Assembly (NCBI GenBank): GCA_033557675.1
Contig: JAWQRM010000506.1
Span: forward strand, 1-21,932
DNA length: 21,932 nt
DNA from: Coptodactyla brooksi
Taxonomy: Eukaryota; Arthropoda; Insecta; Coleoptera; Scarabaeidae
Direction: 5' to 3'
Program-made: the position numbers and the translations under genes
In this document: one piece after another, positions 14,481 through 21,932 of the stretch
Layout: each line of letters opens with the position of its first letter
Numbering within the stretch: position 1 is the first letter of the stretch
Notes under the pieces: model-generated
What the model saw: only the letters and a program-made list of their open reading frames with translations
Told to the model about the DNA's origin: nothing
Database searches by the model: none

Positions 14481-14955
14481 ATATTTTGCAAAAGTTTGCA
14501 AAATTGTTTGCAAATGTGCAAAATTCTTTAGAGCTCTTTTCAAAATTTTTGGGAGAATACTACAATCAATTCTGAAATGTACTGTCATCAAGTGGACAAA
14601 TTGCACAATTTTTTTGCAAAAGTTTGCAGAATTTTTTGCAAAAGTTTGCAAATTTTTTTCCAAGTTTGCAAAATTTTTGGGAGCTCTTTTTACTGTTTTT
14701 GGAAAAATGCCACGATCAATTCTAAAGTGGACTATCATCAACTGGACAAATAAATCACGTAATTTTTTGCAAACTGGTTTGCGAAAGATTGCAAAATTTT
14801 TTGCAAGTTTGCAAAATTATTGGGAGCTCTTTTTAAAATTTTTGGGAAAATGCCACAATCAATTCTAAAGTGTACTGTCATCAACTGGACAAATAGATTG
14901 CACGATTTTTTGCAAACTGGTTTGCAAAATTTTTTGTACAAGTTTGCAAAATTTT
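14466..14955. repeat. Intra-mariner tandem array (unit ~150-165 bp, ~3 units)
   Basis: Units contain a run of tttgcaaaa-type words, then gggagctctttt..aattttt, gaatactac/gaaaatgccac, then caatcaattctaaagtgtac and tgtcatcaactggacaaat. Repeats of the last block lie near 14561, 14715 and 14858. aaactggtttgc recurs at 14467, 14770 and 14918. Open frames on both strands here (for example 14455-14868) are by-products of the repeat. The aaactggtttgcaaaa word equals the codons for the mariner NWFAK motif just upstream. Confidence 0.8.
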
Positions 14956-14998
14956 TAGTAGAATACTACAATCAATTGTAATGATTCACTGAAACAGA

Positions 14999-15204
14999 AA
15001 AGGCCAGAATTGATCAATAGAAAAGGTATAGTGTTCCATCGGGATAATACGAGATCGCATACCGGTTTGGTGACTCAGCAAAAGCTTTTACAGCGTGGAT
15101 GGGATGTACTATCATACCTATTATGTTCTCCAGATTTGGCACCTTCTGACTTGTTTCGGTCACCCCAAAAGTTTTTTGGACGGCAAAACCTTTACTTTGG
15201 ATGA
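14999..15204 (+). pseudogene. Mariner transposase C-terminal remnant (HRDN...SPDLAPSD)
   Basis: The frame from ~14992 reads KRPELINRKGIVFHRDNTRS, then GLVTQQKLLQRGWDVL and SPDLAPSD. This is the second and third catalytic aspartates of the DD34D mariner triad with the expected context. It ends soon after at RQNLYFG-stop. The first catalytic Asp region is missing. In the usual family pattern HQDNARPH is expected, and here it is HRDNTRSH. Confidence 0.85.
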
Positions 15205-15368
15205 AGCCGTCAAAGATGACTTGTAATTACATAAAGAAATTATACTCTTTAAGAAAAGTGCTTTTCATCTTCACAAAGAAAAACGAAATTATTTTCCGTT
15301 ACAACCTAACAACCTAATGATATACCCAATAAATATTAATAATAGTAATAACAAAATAAACTTATTGT

Positions 15369-15409
15369 TAACCGCTTATTGTTCTCACTGTGAGAACAAT
15401 AAGCGGTTA
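15369..15409. repeat. 41-bp near-perfect palindrome
   Basis: taaccgcttattgttctcac and its exact complement gtgagaacaataagcggtta are separated by a single t. It lies 60 bp past the mariner right end. It may be two transposon ends joined head to head, but no element with this end was recognised in the window. Confidence 0.9.
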
Positions 15410-15447
15410 TTGGTTTGCATTTATTTTATTGGATTGCATTTATTTTA
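15409..15447 (+). repeat. 19-bp tandem duplication
   Basis: attggtttgcatttatttt is followed directly by attggattgcatttatttt, and then a third start, attgcc. It is immediately adjacent to the palindrome. It may be replication slippage. Confidence 0.7.
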
Positions 15448-16019
15448 TTGCCTTGCAGTTCAAATAACGAAACAAACAAATAATAAATATATCTTTGTAG
15501 ATAAAGATAATGTTGTCATTAGCATATTTAAATAATTATTAGTAATAATGTTTTTAATAACCTTTCTTATACCAAAAATAAATAAGGGTATACTTGCTTT
15601 TTTGATAGTTTTGTTTTGTTAAAATCTGACGGATAATATTTAAAGAATATTTTTGTTCATTGTACAATTGTAATTACAAAAACCTGGAACACGAAATTTC
15701 CTTTATTGAGAAGATATTTTCGCTTATATGATATCTTAGATGTGGAAATTCCATGCTTAGTAATTGGCGATTTGCTGGTATCAAATATGAACAATTTAGC
15801 ATTTCATATCTTAGTTGAGGAAAAAGTGTAAACAGCAGCCGTGTAAGAGTAACTTTGGCTTTGTACTAAAGTTAAAAAACTGTCACCGCTACATCAAAAC
15901 TCGAGAATACTTCCTTGGCGCAGGTATCGTTATCCACGTTATCATCATTAGGAGCGATGAAGGACTAAATATTAACTACTAAATGTATCGAACAGATTCA
16001 AGCAAATTACTTCATTTCT

Positions 16020-17009
16020 GCGCTTGGTTAAGGTCAAAGGGTGGTTCTAGACATGGTGGAGCATTTAGGAGACGGATTTGGTATGAGGTATTGGCTTGCC
16101 GACAAATTATGGGAGAAAAATATTACTCTGCGTAGAATTCTTCAAAAAAATGAAACATTTATTCCCAAAGAATTTTTGCCAGCACCATATAAGTGGAAAT
16201 TTTCAAGTAGGTTTGCTTTTAGAAAAAATAGAAACCTAGTGTTTTACGTTCCGGAAGACAAAACTGCCATCATCTTGCTGATGTGACTATGCTGATGATA
16301 ACGTATTATATACAAAAATTATTGCAAAAATTATAATGCAACGAAAGGGGCTGTCGATACCACAGATAAATTAGCCAATGAATATTCTGCACAGGGAAAG
16401 ACAAATCGGTGGCCAATGGTAGTATTTTCTCATCTTATAGATATAGCGGATATAAATTCTTATAAATTGTGGTTGCTAAAAAATCTCGATTGGAACAAGA
16501 ACTGTTTACCTTGACATTAGGCAAAGGACTCATAAAGAGGATCGTTTTTCGACGACATAATAATAAACACATTCAGCTGAGTAAAAAAGTCACATGGCAG
16601 GCGTCTTTCCCGAACTACAGAAGCCCATAGAATACAGAGTTGATCAAGAAAATAACAGCAGGGGGCGTTGCTACATGTGTGAAAGGCGAAAAGACCAAAA
16701 ATCCAGAAAAAATATGTTTCAAGTGTAACAAATTTGTATTTTTAGAACACTCAAGATCGGAGACAGTTTGTAAACATTTTAGAAATACTATGTAGTTATT
16801 TAGTTACTATTTGTTTGTTATTTAATAAATTATAATTATTTAATTATATTAAATAATTATTATTTTTGTGAAATTTGAGTGTATTTGTCATTAGTTTTAA
16901 CTAATACATGTATTATATTAAAAACAAAAATACGACTAATTTTTTAGATGGATAACATAGAAGTTAGGCGATGCACCGCATGGGGTTCACCTGGGGTTAC
17001 GAAGGTTAA
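16020..17009 (+). mobile_element. Degenerate piggyBac-like element (right part)
   Basis: Three blocks in order match piggyBac transposase. First, 16041-16286: VVLDMVEHLGDGF-type, then LADKLWEKNITL, KNETFIPKEFLPAP and NLVFYVPEDKTAIILL. Second, ~16330-16515: NATKGAVDTTDKLANEYS and TNRWPMVVFSHLIDIADINS. Third, ~16655-16790: RGRCYMCERRKDQKSR plus a shifted frame with CFKCNKFVFLEHS, the C-terminal Cys-rich domain. Stops and frameshifts separate them. The usual DNFFTS-type catalytic segment before LADKL is missing. The right end is probably ...ttacgaagg at 17005 followed by TTAA (17006-17009). The left end was not found; 15550-16020 is unassigned AT-rich sequence. Confidence 0.82.
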
Positions 17010-17568
17010 ACTGCTTTAATGTAAATATTTGTCCATAGTTTCAATTTTTGTTTGGGATAATTGTTTTAGTGCAATTTGTTCTGAAACAATATTGTCTAAA
17101 AGTAATATTGCCTTATTACTTTTACATTATTATGCAGAAATATATAATGAGGTGGTCCTTAAGTAAATTAAATACTGAAAATGTAGAAGGCAATGTTTTT
17201 TGTCAAAAACTTTTGTCAGTGTACAAAGAATTCTGTCAGTTTATAAAATTGTTCCATGAAACCATCTTCTGTTTTCTAAGAAATATATGTATACAATATG
17301 AGGGTAAAATCTCGTACCATAGAACTTTTAAGCCGCGCCCGCAATACGCAGTGGGGAGGAGCCTCTGCTCGATAGCCCGTCATATGAAGATTAAGACGCA
17401 ATTAAACTTTGCTAATTTAACATCGCTTCTGACGATGTTAATTTAGTTAGAAGAAGAATTTTATTTAATCTTCAAAGATCCCATTATATTTAGCTTCATG
17501 TTCGGTTCCTCAAGATGTGGTTGTTATTTCCTTAACTACTTAGATTTTTTTTTATTTGTAATGCTATA
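17010..17568. other. Unassigned AT-rich spacer
   Basis: It contains a 132-codon open frame (17048-17446) without recognisable domain, with erratic composition and no splice context. A weak inverted pair (taacatcg/cgatgtta) lies near 17420-17440. Nothing here can be supported as a gene. Confidence 0.4.
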
Positions 17569-19167
17569 CCGGGTGTCCCATTTAGAGCAGTAAAAAGGGG
17601 GACATGTCATGAAGATAGTTACTTTTAGCAAAAATATTATTTCAAGTTCATTTCAATGGCAACTTTTTTTTCAAGTGACAATCCTATATTTTTTTACAGA
17701 ACTTAAAAAATAAACATTTTTTATTTGGATGGGTTTTTTATTAGACATTTTCCTACAGAGTACCCTTCTATCTAATCAAAAAATGTTTCCTTAAAGAAAA
17801 TTAAAAAAAGGAATAGGAAAATTAATTGTTCACTCTGCGCAATACCTCCCTACTGATCAAGTGACACGTATTTTCAATTCTTCTTTTCATGTCTTCTTCT
17901 TTTCAATTCTTCTTTTCTTTAAAAATAAACAAAATTGTCAATGTCACATACCAAAACAAACTCTAACCTATTCCGTATAATTGTTTTGTATGAAAATATT
18001 CGAAAATTATTATTTTCATTTCAAAATTCAATAATTGCAATGGATCGCTACACTTTGGATGAAAAATTAGATATGGTTTTTATTTATGGAAAGGCTGGAA
18101 GAAATGTTAGTCGAGCAGTAGAGCTTTGTGCTGAAAAGTTTCCAGATGGACGACTTTCAATCACATAATCGAAAATTTCAAAAAATGCAGTTTTTTTTTG
18201 TCTCCATCGTCGAAATACCACACATGAAGGCAATCAAAAAGCAGTTCTTGCGACTGTTACCTTCGATCCCCATATAAGTTGTCATCAAATTGCTGCTGAT
18301 TCAGGAATATCAAAGTCAAGTGTCCGAAGAATTTGGAAGTTGAATAAATACCATCCACACCACATTTCTTTACACCAAGAACTCCATGGAACCGATTTTG
18401 AAAACCTAGTCACTTTTTGTAATTGGGCAAGACAGCAGTTAAATCAAAATGCAAATTTTTCTTCCAATATTTTATTTTGGGACGAAACGACATTCACAAA
18501 CCATGGTGCAGTGAATCACAATAATCTGCATTATTGGAGTACCGTAAACTCACACTGGCTCAGAGTAGTTGAGAACTAAAGGTCATGGTCAGTGAACGTG
18601 TGGTGTGGTATTATTGGGGAGTACTTAATTGCACCTTTCTTCATTGAAGGAAACTTGAATGGAGAGATTTTTTGCAATCTTTTGCGCAATGACCTCCCGG
18701 AATTGTTGGAAAACGTTCCACTTGATATCAAGAGGGTGATGTGGTATCAGCATGACGGCTGTTCAGCCCATTGTTCCAGAATATCTCCTAAGGTTCTAGA
18801 TGAAATGTCCAGATCGATGGATTGGATGTGGCGGTCCAGTGAACTGGCCTCCTAGATCACCTGATCCGACCTCACCAGATTTTTTTTGTGGGGTTTTTTA
18901 AAGGACAGCTGCTGACGACATGAAAACAAGAATTCAACTAAGAATTGAGGCGTGTTTGGAACAGGAGGGACATCCTTTTGAACATTTGCTTCCATAAGTT
19001 TCTCAAATCAGAATTTTAAACATTCGACAAAATTAATTTTCCTATTTTTTTTCAATTTTTCTTTAAGGAAACACTTCCTTTACGAAGGTATTTTTTTGAT
19101 TATGTGGAAGAATGTAAAACATATTTTGAAAAATTTTTTTGGCTAAAAGCCCAAACAGGGACACCTG
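17569..19167 (+). mobile_element. Degenerate Tc1/mariner element, DD41D type
   Basis: The left end is ccgggtgtccca (after TA at 17567) and the right end cagggacacctg. Subterminal inverted repeats are at 17774-17827 and 19031-19101 (shared cctTaaagaaaa and aggaaaattaatt). Transposase starts at 18040 (MDRYTLDEKLDMVF) and continues in the same frame past a stop region at 18166 to HPHHISLHQELHGTDF, ILFWDETTFTN (first Asp), a TAA at 18577, VNVWCGIIGEYLIAPFFIEG and WYQHDGCSAH (second Asp). After a -1/+1 shift near 18800, SPDPTSPDFF follows (third Asp). The spacing between the second and third Asp is about 41 residues once the shift is allowed for, as in the DD41D lineage. It is non-functional. Confidence 0.85.
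18040..18895 (+). pseudogene. DD41D transposase pseudogene
   Basis: It has a full-length layout with an N-terminal helix-turn-helix (ELCAEKFPDG region), a second HTH (HISCHQIAADSGISKSSVRR) and a DDE/D catalytic core. It is broken by loss of frame around 18150-18190, a nonsense codon at 18577-18579 just before RSWSVNVWCG, a frameshift near 18800 and another in the T/G run near 18885. The three catalytic aspartates are still readable across frames. This protein type is common in arthropod genomes. Confidence 0.85.
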
Positions 19168-19525
19168 CATGTATTTTGATATAAAAATTTAGGAGTTATA
19201 ACACTTGTTTACTTTAAAATATATAAATTGGATTTTATTTTTTATTTGTACTATTACGAATGTTATATTTTTACGTTTTAAAGCTAACATCACTACAACA
19301 GTCACTGGTTTTTAGTTGGAAATGTCAGCCCCAATTTACATGAAAACATACTAAGGAGAACAATGTGACAATACTGATTATTTTGGCAATTTTATAAGTT
19401 GGGTTGTACTTTTAACGCTAAGTTTTGGAGATATGTAAATTTCTGTTTGTGCTTTCTGTCATGAAGATTATCTACTTCAGAAAATATTTTCTATGAATGA
19501 TATTACAAACCGACTAAAACAAATC
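19168..19525 (-). other. Probable 3'UTR of the GPCR gene
   Basis: Non-coding on both strands. Two AATAAA polyA signals on the - strand (plus-strand tttatt at 19234-19239 and 19241-19246) lie about 285 bp after the GPCR stop codon. The DD41D element begins right after, so the UTR and element nearly abut. Confidence 0.5.
19234..19246 (-). terminator. Overlapping polyA signals for the GPCR gene
   Basis: Two AATAAA hexamers on the - strand at 19246-19241 and 19239-19234. Position relative to the stop at 19526 is sensible for an insect 3'UTR. Usage is unproven. Confidence 0.5.
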
Positions 19526-20053
19526 TCATACAACGCTAGCTCCATGCATCATACCACAGCTACCGTTTTTAATAATGACAATATCTGACCCTCTGGAGAC
19601 TGCAAGACTCTCGATCATACTTCTTGATCCCTTCAAAGCAATCGGCTTCTCTCCGCTGAGGACGATCCTGGGAGGCTCCTTAAACATCCTGGTGGGTTCC
19701 GATTCGACGTCGGAACTTTCGGGACGCGCCATCGGCACTAAGAGGAAGTCGCCCGCCGGTTTGCTGCTGAAGTATTCTCGCTGCACGTGGTGTATGAAGG
19801 AAGCGTGGTCGCCCACGGTGGCAGCACCGCTCGGGGCTATGGGATCTGAGGTTTGTTGACTGCGGTACGTGAAGCCCAAAGCAGTTAGGAAGTCGTCCAC
19901 AACCCTGCGAACTGCTGCCCGCAATTCCGCATTTCTGTATCCGTACACCCACGGGTTGAATGCGCTGCTGGCGAGAATGGGAAGTGCAAGATAGACGGTT
20001 ACCCACTCGGAGAGGATGTTTGTGCCAATGAACACGTCCATTAACATACACGT
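19526..20053 (-). CDS. Class A GPCR, last coding exon (TM7 and C-tail)
   Basis: The - strand acceptor (poly-T then cctttgcag) ends at 20054, and the exon starts in phase 0 with ACG at 20053. It encodes 175 residues to TGA at 19528-19526. Residues 1-17 (TCMLMDVFIGTNILSEW) are the third outer loop. The next ~24 are TM7 with LASSAFNPWVYGYRN, where NPWVY is the NPxxY motif of rhodopsin-family receptors. Helix 8 follows (AELRAAVRRVVDDFL). The rest is a long hydrophilic tail. The end GASVV fits a class I PDZ ligand (S-x-hydrophobic). TM1-6 exons must lie at higher coordinates, beyond the window. Composition is CpG-rich, like the other host exons. The ligand class is not recognisable from this part. 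Confidence 0.85.
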   Translation of the reverse strand, partial: TCMLMDVFIGTNILSEWVTVYLALPILASSAFNPWVYGYRNAELRAAVRRVVDDFLTALGFTYRSQQTSDPIAPSGAATVGDHASFIHHVQREYFSSKPAGDFLLVPMARPESSDVESEPTRMFKEPPRIVLSGEKPIALKGSRSMIESLAVSRGSDIVIIKNGSCGMMHGASVV

Positions 20054-20258
20054 CTGCAAAGGAAAAAAAAAACAGGAAGAAGTATGAACACGTCAACTTT
20101 AGTTTTATTTGTTTCTTAAATTAATTGTTAATGATTGTGAAATATTCATGTAAATGTAATTTTTCGACATTTCTTGCTTGACTTGAGAAAAAGGATTTGT
20201 TTTATGGTTGAAGTGCATTTGTTTGGGTATCTATGACAGGAAATTTAGCACTTTTTAT
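20054..20258 (-). other. Start of the intron upstream of the GPCR exon
   Basis: AT-rich, beginning with the poly-T tract of the acceptor (read on the - strand). No exon was seen. The piggyBac/jerky composite starts at 20259, so it is probably inside this intron, in the antisense orientation. Confidence 0.5.
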
Positions 20259-21092
20259 TTAAGCCCTTCGTTCCATACGCAGGTACCTCACCCCATTCTC
20301 AATATATCTCCTGTATGAAATAGTTGGTTTATTTTATTGTGAATTATTTTGTTGCTGAAATATTTTGAATTATTGTGGTTATTAATGTGATGTTATTCTT
20401 ATAATCTGAAAAAAAACGTTGAAAGATGTAAGTATGTTGAATCTTTTCATACTTTGTTCTTAGTTTGCGAAGTAAATTATTTTGCCCTTCTACAATTCAC
20501 TTCTGATTTGTACTCAGGTCTAGGAAGGTTATTAGAATTGAGGATATTCTTCAAATTCTCCAAGCATTGCCCGATGATGAAGAACAAGATGATGAACAAA
20601 ATAGTCATTGAATGTGATAGTGACCTGTGCGATGAACAACTGTATAAAACTGAAGGATAAAGCATCTAAATGGTCGAAAGCGCCATTAGTAAAGAAAAAG
20701 AAGACTGCAAAAAAATATTATAAAAATTACTCCCTGTCCCACTAAGGTGTCACAGAATGTAAATAACGAAAGTGAAGCCTTTTTGAAGATCGTTGACATT
20801 GCCATGATAGATCTTATTGTTTCTTATACGAATGAATATATCTAAAATAGAAAAAATAAATATAATCGCCAAAGAAACTGTAAGAAACCTACCAGACATG
20901 AAATGATGGGGTTACTTGGCGTTCTGTTTTTGATTGATATGAAAAAAGGCCATAATGTAAAAGTAAAAGAGCTATGGGCTTCTGACGGATCGGGAATGCA
21001 AATTCTTCGTGCTGTAATGAGCTATAAGAGATTTTTATTTCTATTACGTTGCGTTAGATTTGACGATATTACAACGCGTAATGAGAGAAAGA
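20259..21092 (+). mobile_element. Second piggyBac-like element (left part), cut by jerky
   Basis: TTAA at 20259-20262 is followed by gcccttcgttccatacgcag...ccccat. This resembles the complement of the first element's right end (ccttcgtaaccccaggtg...ccccat). Transposase-like pieces are VIRIEDILQILQALPDDEEQ (20530-20600) and, in one open frame from 20891, HEMMGLLGVLFLIDMKKGHN...ELWASDGSGMQIL...MSYKRFLFLLRCVRFDDITT. This is the N-terminal core of piggyBac transposases up to the FDD-x-TTR-x-ERK motif. The expected DKLAPIR-like continuation is missing because jerky sequence begins there. Confidence 0.8.
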
Positions 21093-21292
21093 GAGTTGGT
21101 GAAACCATAGTAGGCGATTGGAGACGTAACAAAGCTCAAATAGAGGCTTTTTGTTCAAAGATGGATTCGTCAAAGGCCAGAGAAGGACGGTCGACGTTAA
21201 AAAAAACAAAAATAAAAAGCTTGATGAAGCAGTCTATCTTTGGTTCAAGCAACAACGCGCGCAGCGTATTCTTATTTCCGGGAACATACTAA
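20903..21292 (+). pseudogene. Chimeric piggyBac-jerky open frame
   Basis: One uninterrupted frame first reads piggyBac (SYKRFLFLLRCVRFDDITTR). At about 21090-21096 it passes into the DNA-binding region of a jerky/Tigger transposase (VGETIVGDWRRNKAQIEAF, CSKMDSSKAREGRSTLKK). After ~21210 an A-run frameshift moves the jerky continuation (KLDEAVYLWFKQQRAQ) to another frame, so the product would end at 21292 in unrelated sequence. No promoter evidence is available. Confidence 0.7.
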
Positions 21293-21932
21293 AAGAGAAA
21301 GCTCTTCTTCTCAGTCAAAAATTAAACGAAAATGAAAGTTTTTCTGCAAGTCAAGGTTGGTTAGGTAAATTTAAAAAAAGACATGCTATTCGACAACTGG
21401 CGATTGCAGAAAAAAAGTTGTCTGCCAATGAAGATTCTACTAAAGACTGTTGAAAGATTTGAAGAAAAGATCGAAAAAGAAAATTTTACATTAAATCAAA
21501 TTTATAACGCCGATGAAACCGGCTTGTTTTACGGAATGATGCCATTGAAAACTTTGGCATCGAAAGAAGAAGCCAGTGCCCGGGGTTACAAGAAAAGCAA
21601 AGACCGAGTATCGCTTCTTGTTTGCGCAAATGCTAGTGGAACTAATAAGTTACCGTTGCTTCTCATCGGTAAATCAAAGAAACCGAGAGCATTTAAAAAC
21701 ATCAATGTAAATTCCTTGCCGGTGAAGTACAGAAATAATAGGTCTGCTTGGATGAACTCCGAAATTTTCTAAAAATGGTTTCATGATGACTTTGTACCAC
21801 ACGTAAAGCAACGTTTGGCGCAGCTAAATAAGAGCGATTTTTCTTCCCGTAAACGTGACATCGTTGATACAGCCAATGGACCAAGGGGTGATTGAAGCAA
21901 TGAAGAGGCATTACAAAAAGAAACTTATCACT
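21093..21932 (+). pseudogene. Jerky/Tigger (pogo superfamily) transposase, broken and cut by window end
   Basis: The order of domains is an HTH remnant (VGDWRRNKAQIEAF), a CENP-B-type HTH (KLDEAVYLWFKQQRAQRILI, SASQGWLGKFKKRHAIRQL), then the DDE_1 core: NQIYNADETGLFYGMMP (first Asp), VLLVCANASGTNKLPLLLIG-like, KNINVNSLPVKYRNNRSAW and, at the end, a shifted frame with SLIQPMDQGVIEAMKRHYKK. There are frameshifts near 21210 and 21440 and a stop at 21770. Just after 21840, about 30 codons including the DNAPSH-type second catalytic Asp are missing. The 3' part continues past the window. Confidence 0.85.

Larger units (their letters stand above)
14157..15309 (+). mobile_element. Mariner element, transposase middle replaced by a tandem array
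   Basis: The left end ctgttccgaaaataatttcg and the right end cgaaattattttccgttaca form terminal inverted repeats around the core aaaataatttcg. Inside the left end, 14342 reads MKNQKQHFRHILLF and, after stops, a PCQNWFAK-type piece: the N-terminus of a mariner transposase. 14999-15204 carries the C-terminal part. Between them the expected ~200 codons are gone and 14466-14955 is a tandem array. It cannot be autonomous. Confidence 0.85.

Noticed and set aside
14455..14941. Long open frames on both strands rich in Phe/Lys/Asn
   Set aside because: By-products of the tandem tttgcaaa array, which lacks stops in several frames.
17048..17446. 132-codon open frame on the + strand
   Set aside because: No recognisable domain, AT-driven composition, no splice or promoter context. 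Probably chance between transposons.
20454..20660. 68-codon + strand frame near the second piggyBac
   Set aside because: The piggyBac-like peptide (EDILQILQALPDDEEQ) is in a different frame of the same DNA.

Overview
The window looks like a piece of an insect nuclear genome, possibly a beetle, though the order is a low-confidence guess. The reasons are interrupted genes with GT-AG splice sites, a very AT-rich intron and intergenic background, CpG-rich exons, introns of about 50-60 bp, and a dense layer of decayed arthropod-type transposons (mariner, DD41D Tc1/mariner, piggyBac, jerky/Tigger, LINE, probable Penelope). I see no tRNA, rRNA, CRISPR array or bacterial-type operon.

Three host genes are recognisable. 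(1) 1395-9740, + strand: the 3' part of an EEIG1/FAM102 (NT-C2 domain) gene. Six exons keep splice phase, from inside the C2 domain to the stop at 9394, followed by a 3'UTR with a polyA signal at 9718. The first coding exon(s) lie upstream of the window. (2) 11040-12662, + strand: a complete TMEM135-like gene of eight exons with seven introns of 48-64 bp, encoding 407 aa, with a polyA signal at 12688. (3) 20053-19526, - strand: the last coding exon of a class A GPCR (TM7 with an NPxxY-type motif, helix 8, long C-tail). Its upstream exons lie at higher coordinates, beyond the window.

Between and inside these genes are repeats. EEIG1 introns carry LINE endonuclease fragments (1.1-2.8 kb), a Penelope-like repeat family (3.7-5.0 kb), a dispersed ~90-bp unit in several copies, a 250-bp direct duplication (6.5 and 7.1 kb), and a 338-bp fold-back element (8557-8894). 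Between EEIG1 and TMEM135 there is a 288-bp tandem repeat (2.3 copies) and a second copy of the EEIG1 3'UTR tail. Downstream of TMEM135 come more Penelope-like pieces (12.9-14.1 kb), one block inverted relative to the EEIG1 intron copy. Next are a mariner whose middle is replaced by an internal tandem array (14157-15309), a 41-bp near-perfect palindrome (15369-15409), a broken piggyBac (ends 17009), and a degenerate DD41D element (17569-19167). After the GPCR exon, a second piggyBac (from 20259) is joined in frame to a jerky/Tigger transposase that runs off the window end.

The three host genes have no evident shared pathway. I found no convincing new multi-gene system. The most unusual items are structural: the hollowed mariner with self-derived tandem repeats, the piggyBac-jerky chimeric ORF, the intronic fold-back, the GC-rich hairpin and duplicated tail of the EEIG1 3'UTR, and the repeats flanking a 9-kb block that holds most of two genes. 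Homology calls are from memory of protein families; no search was run.
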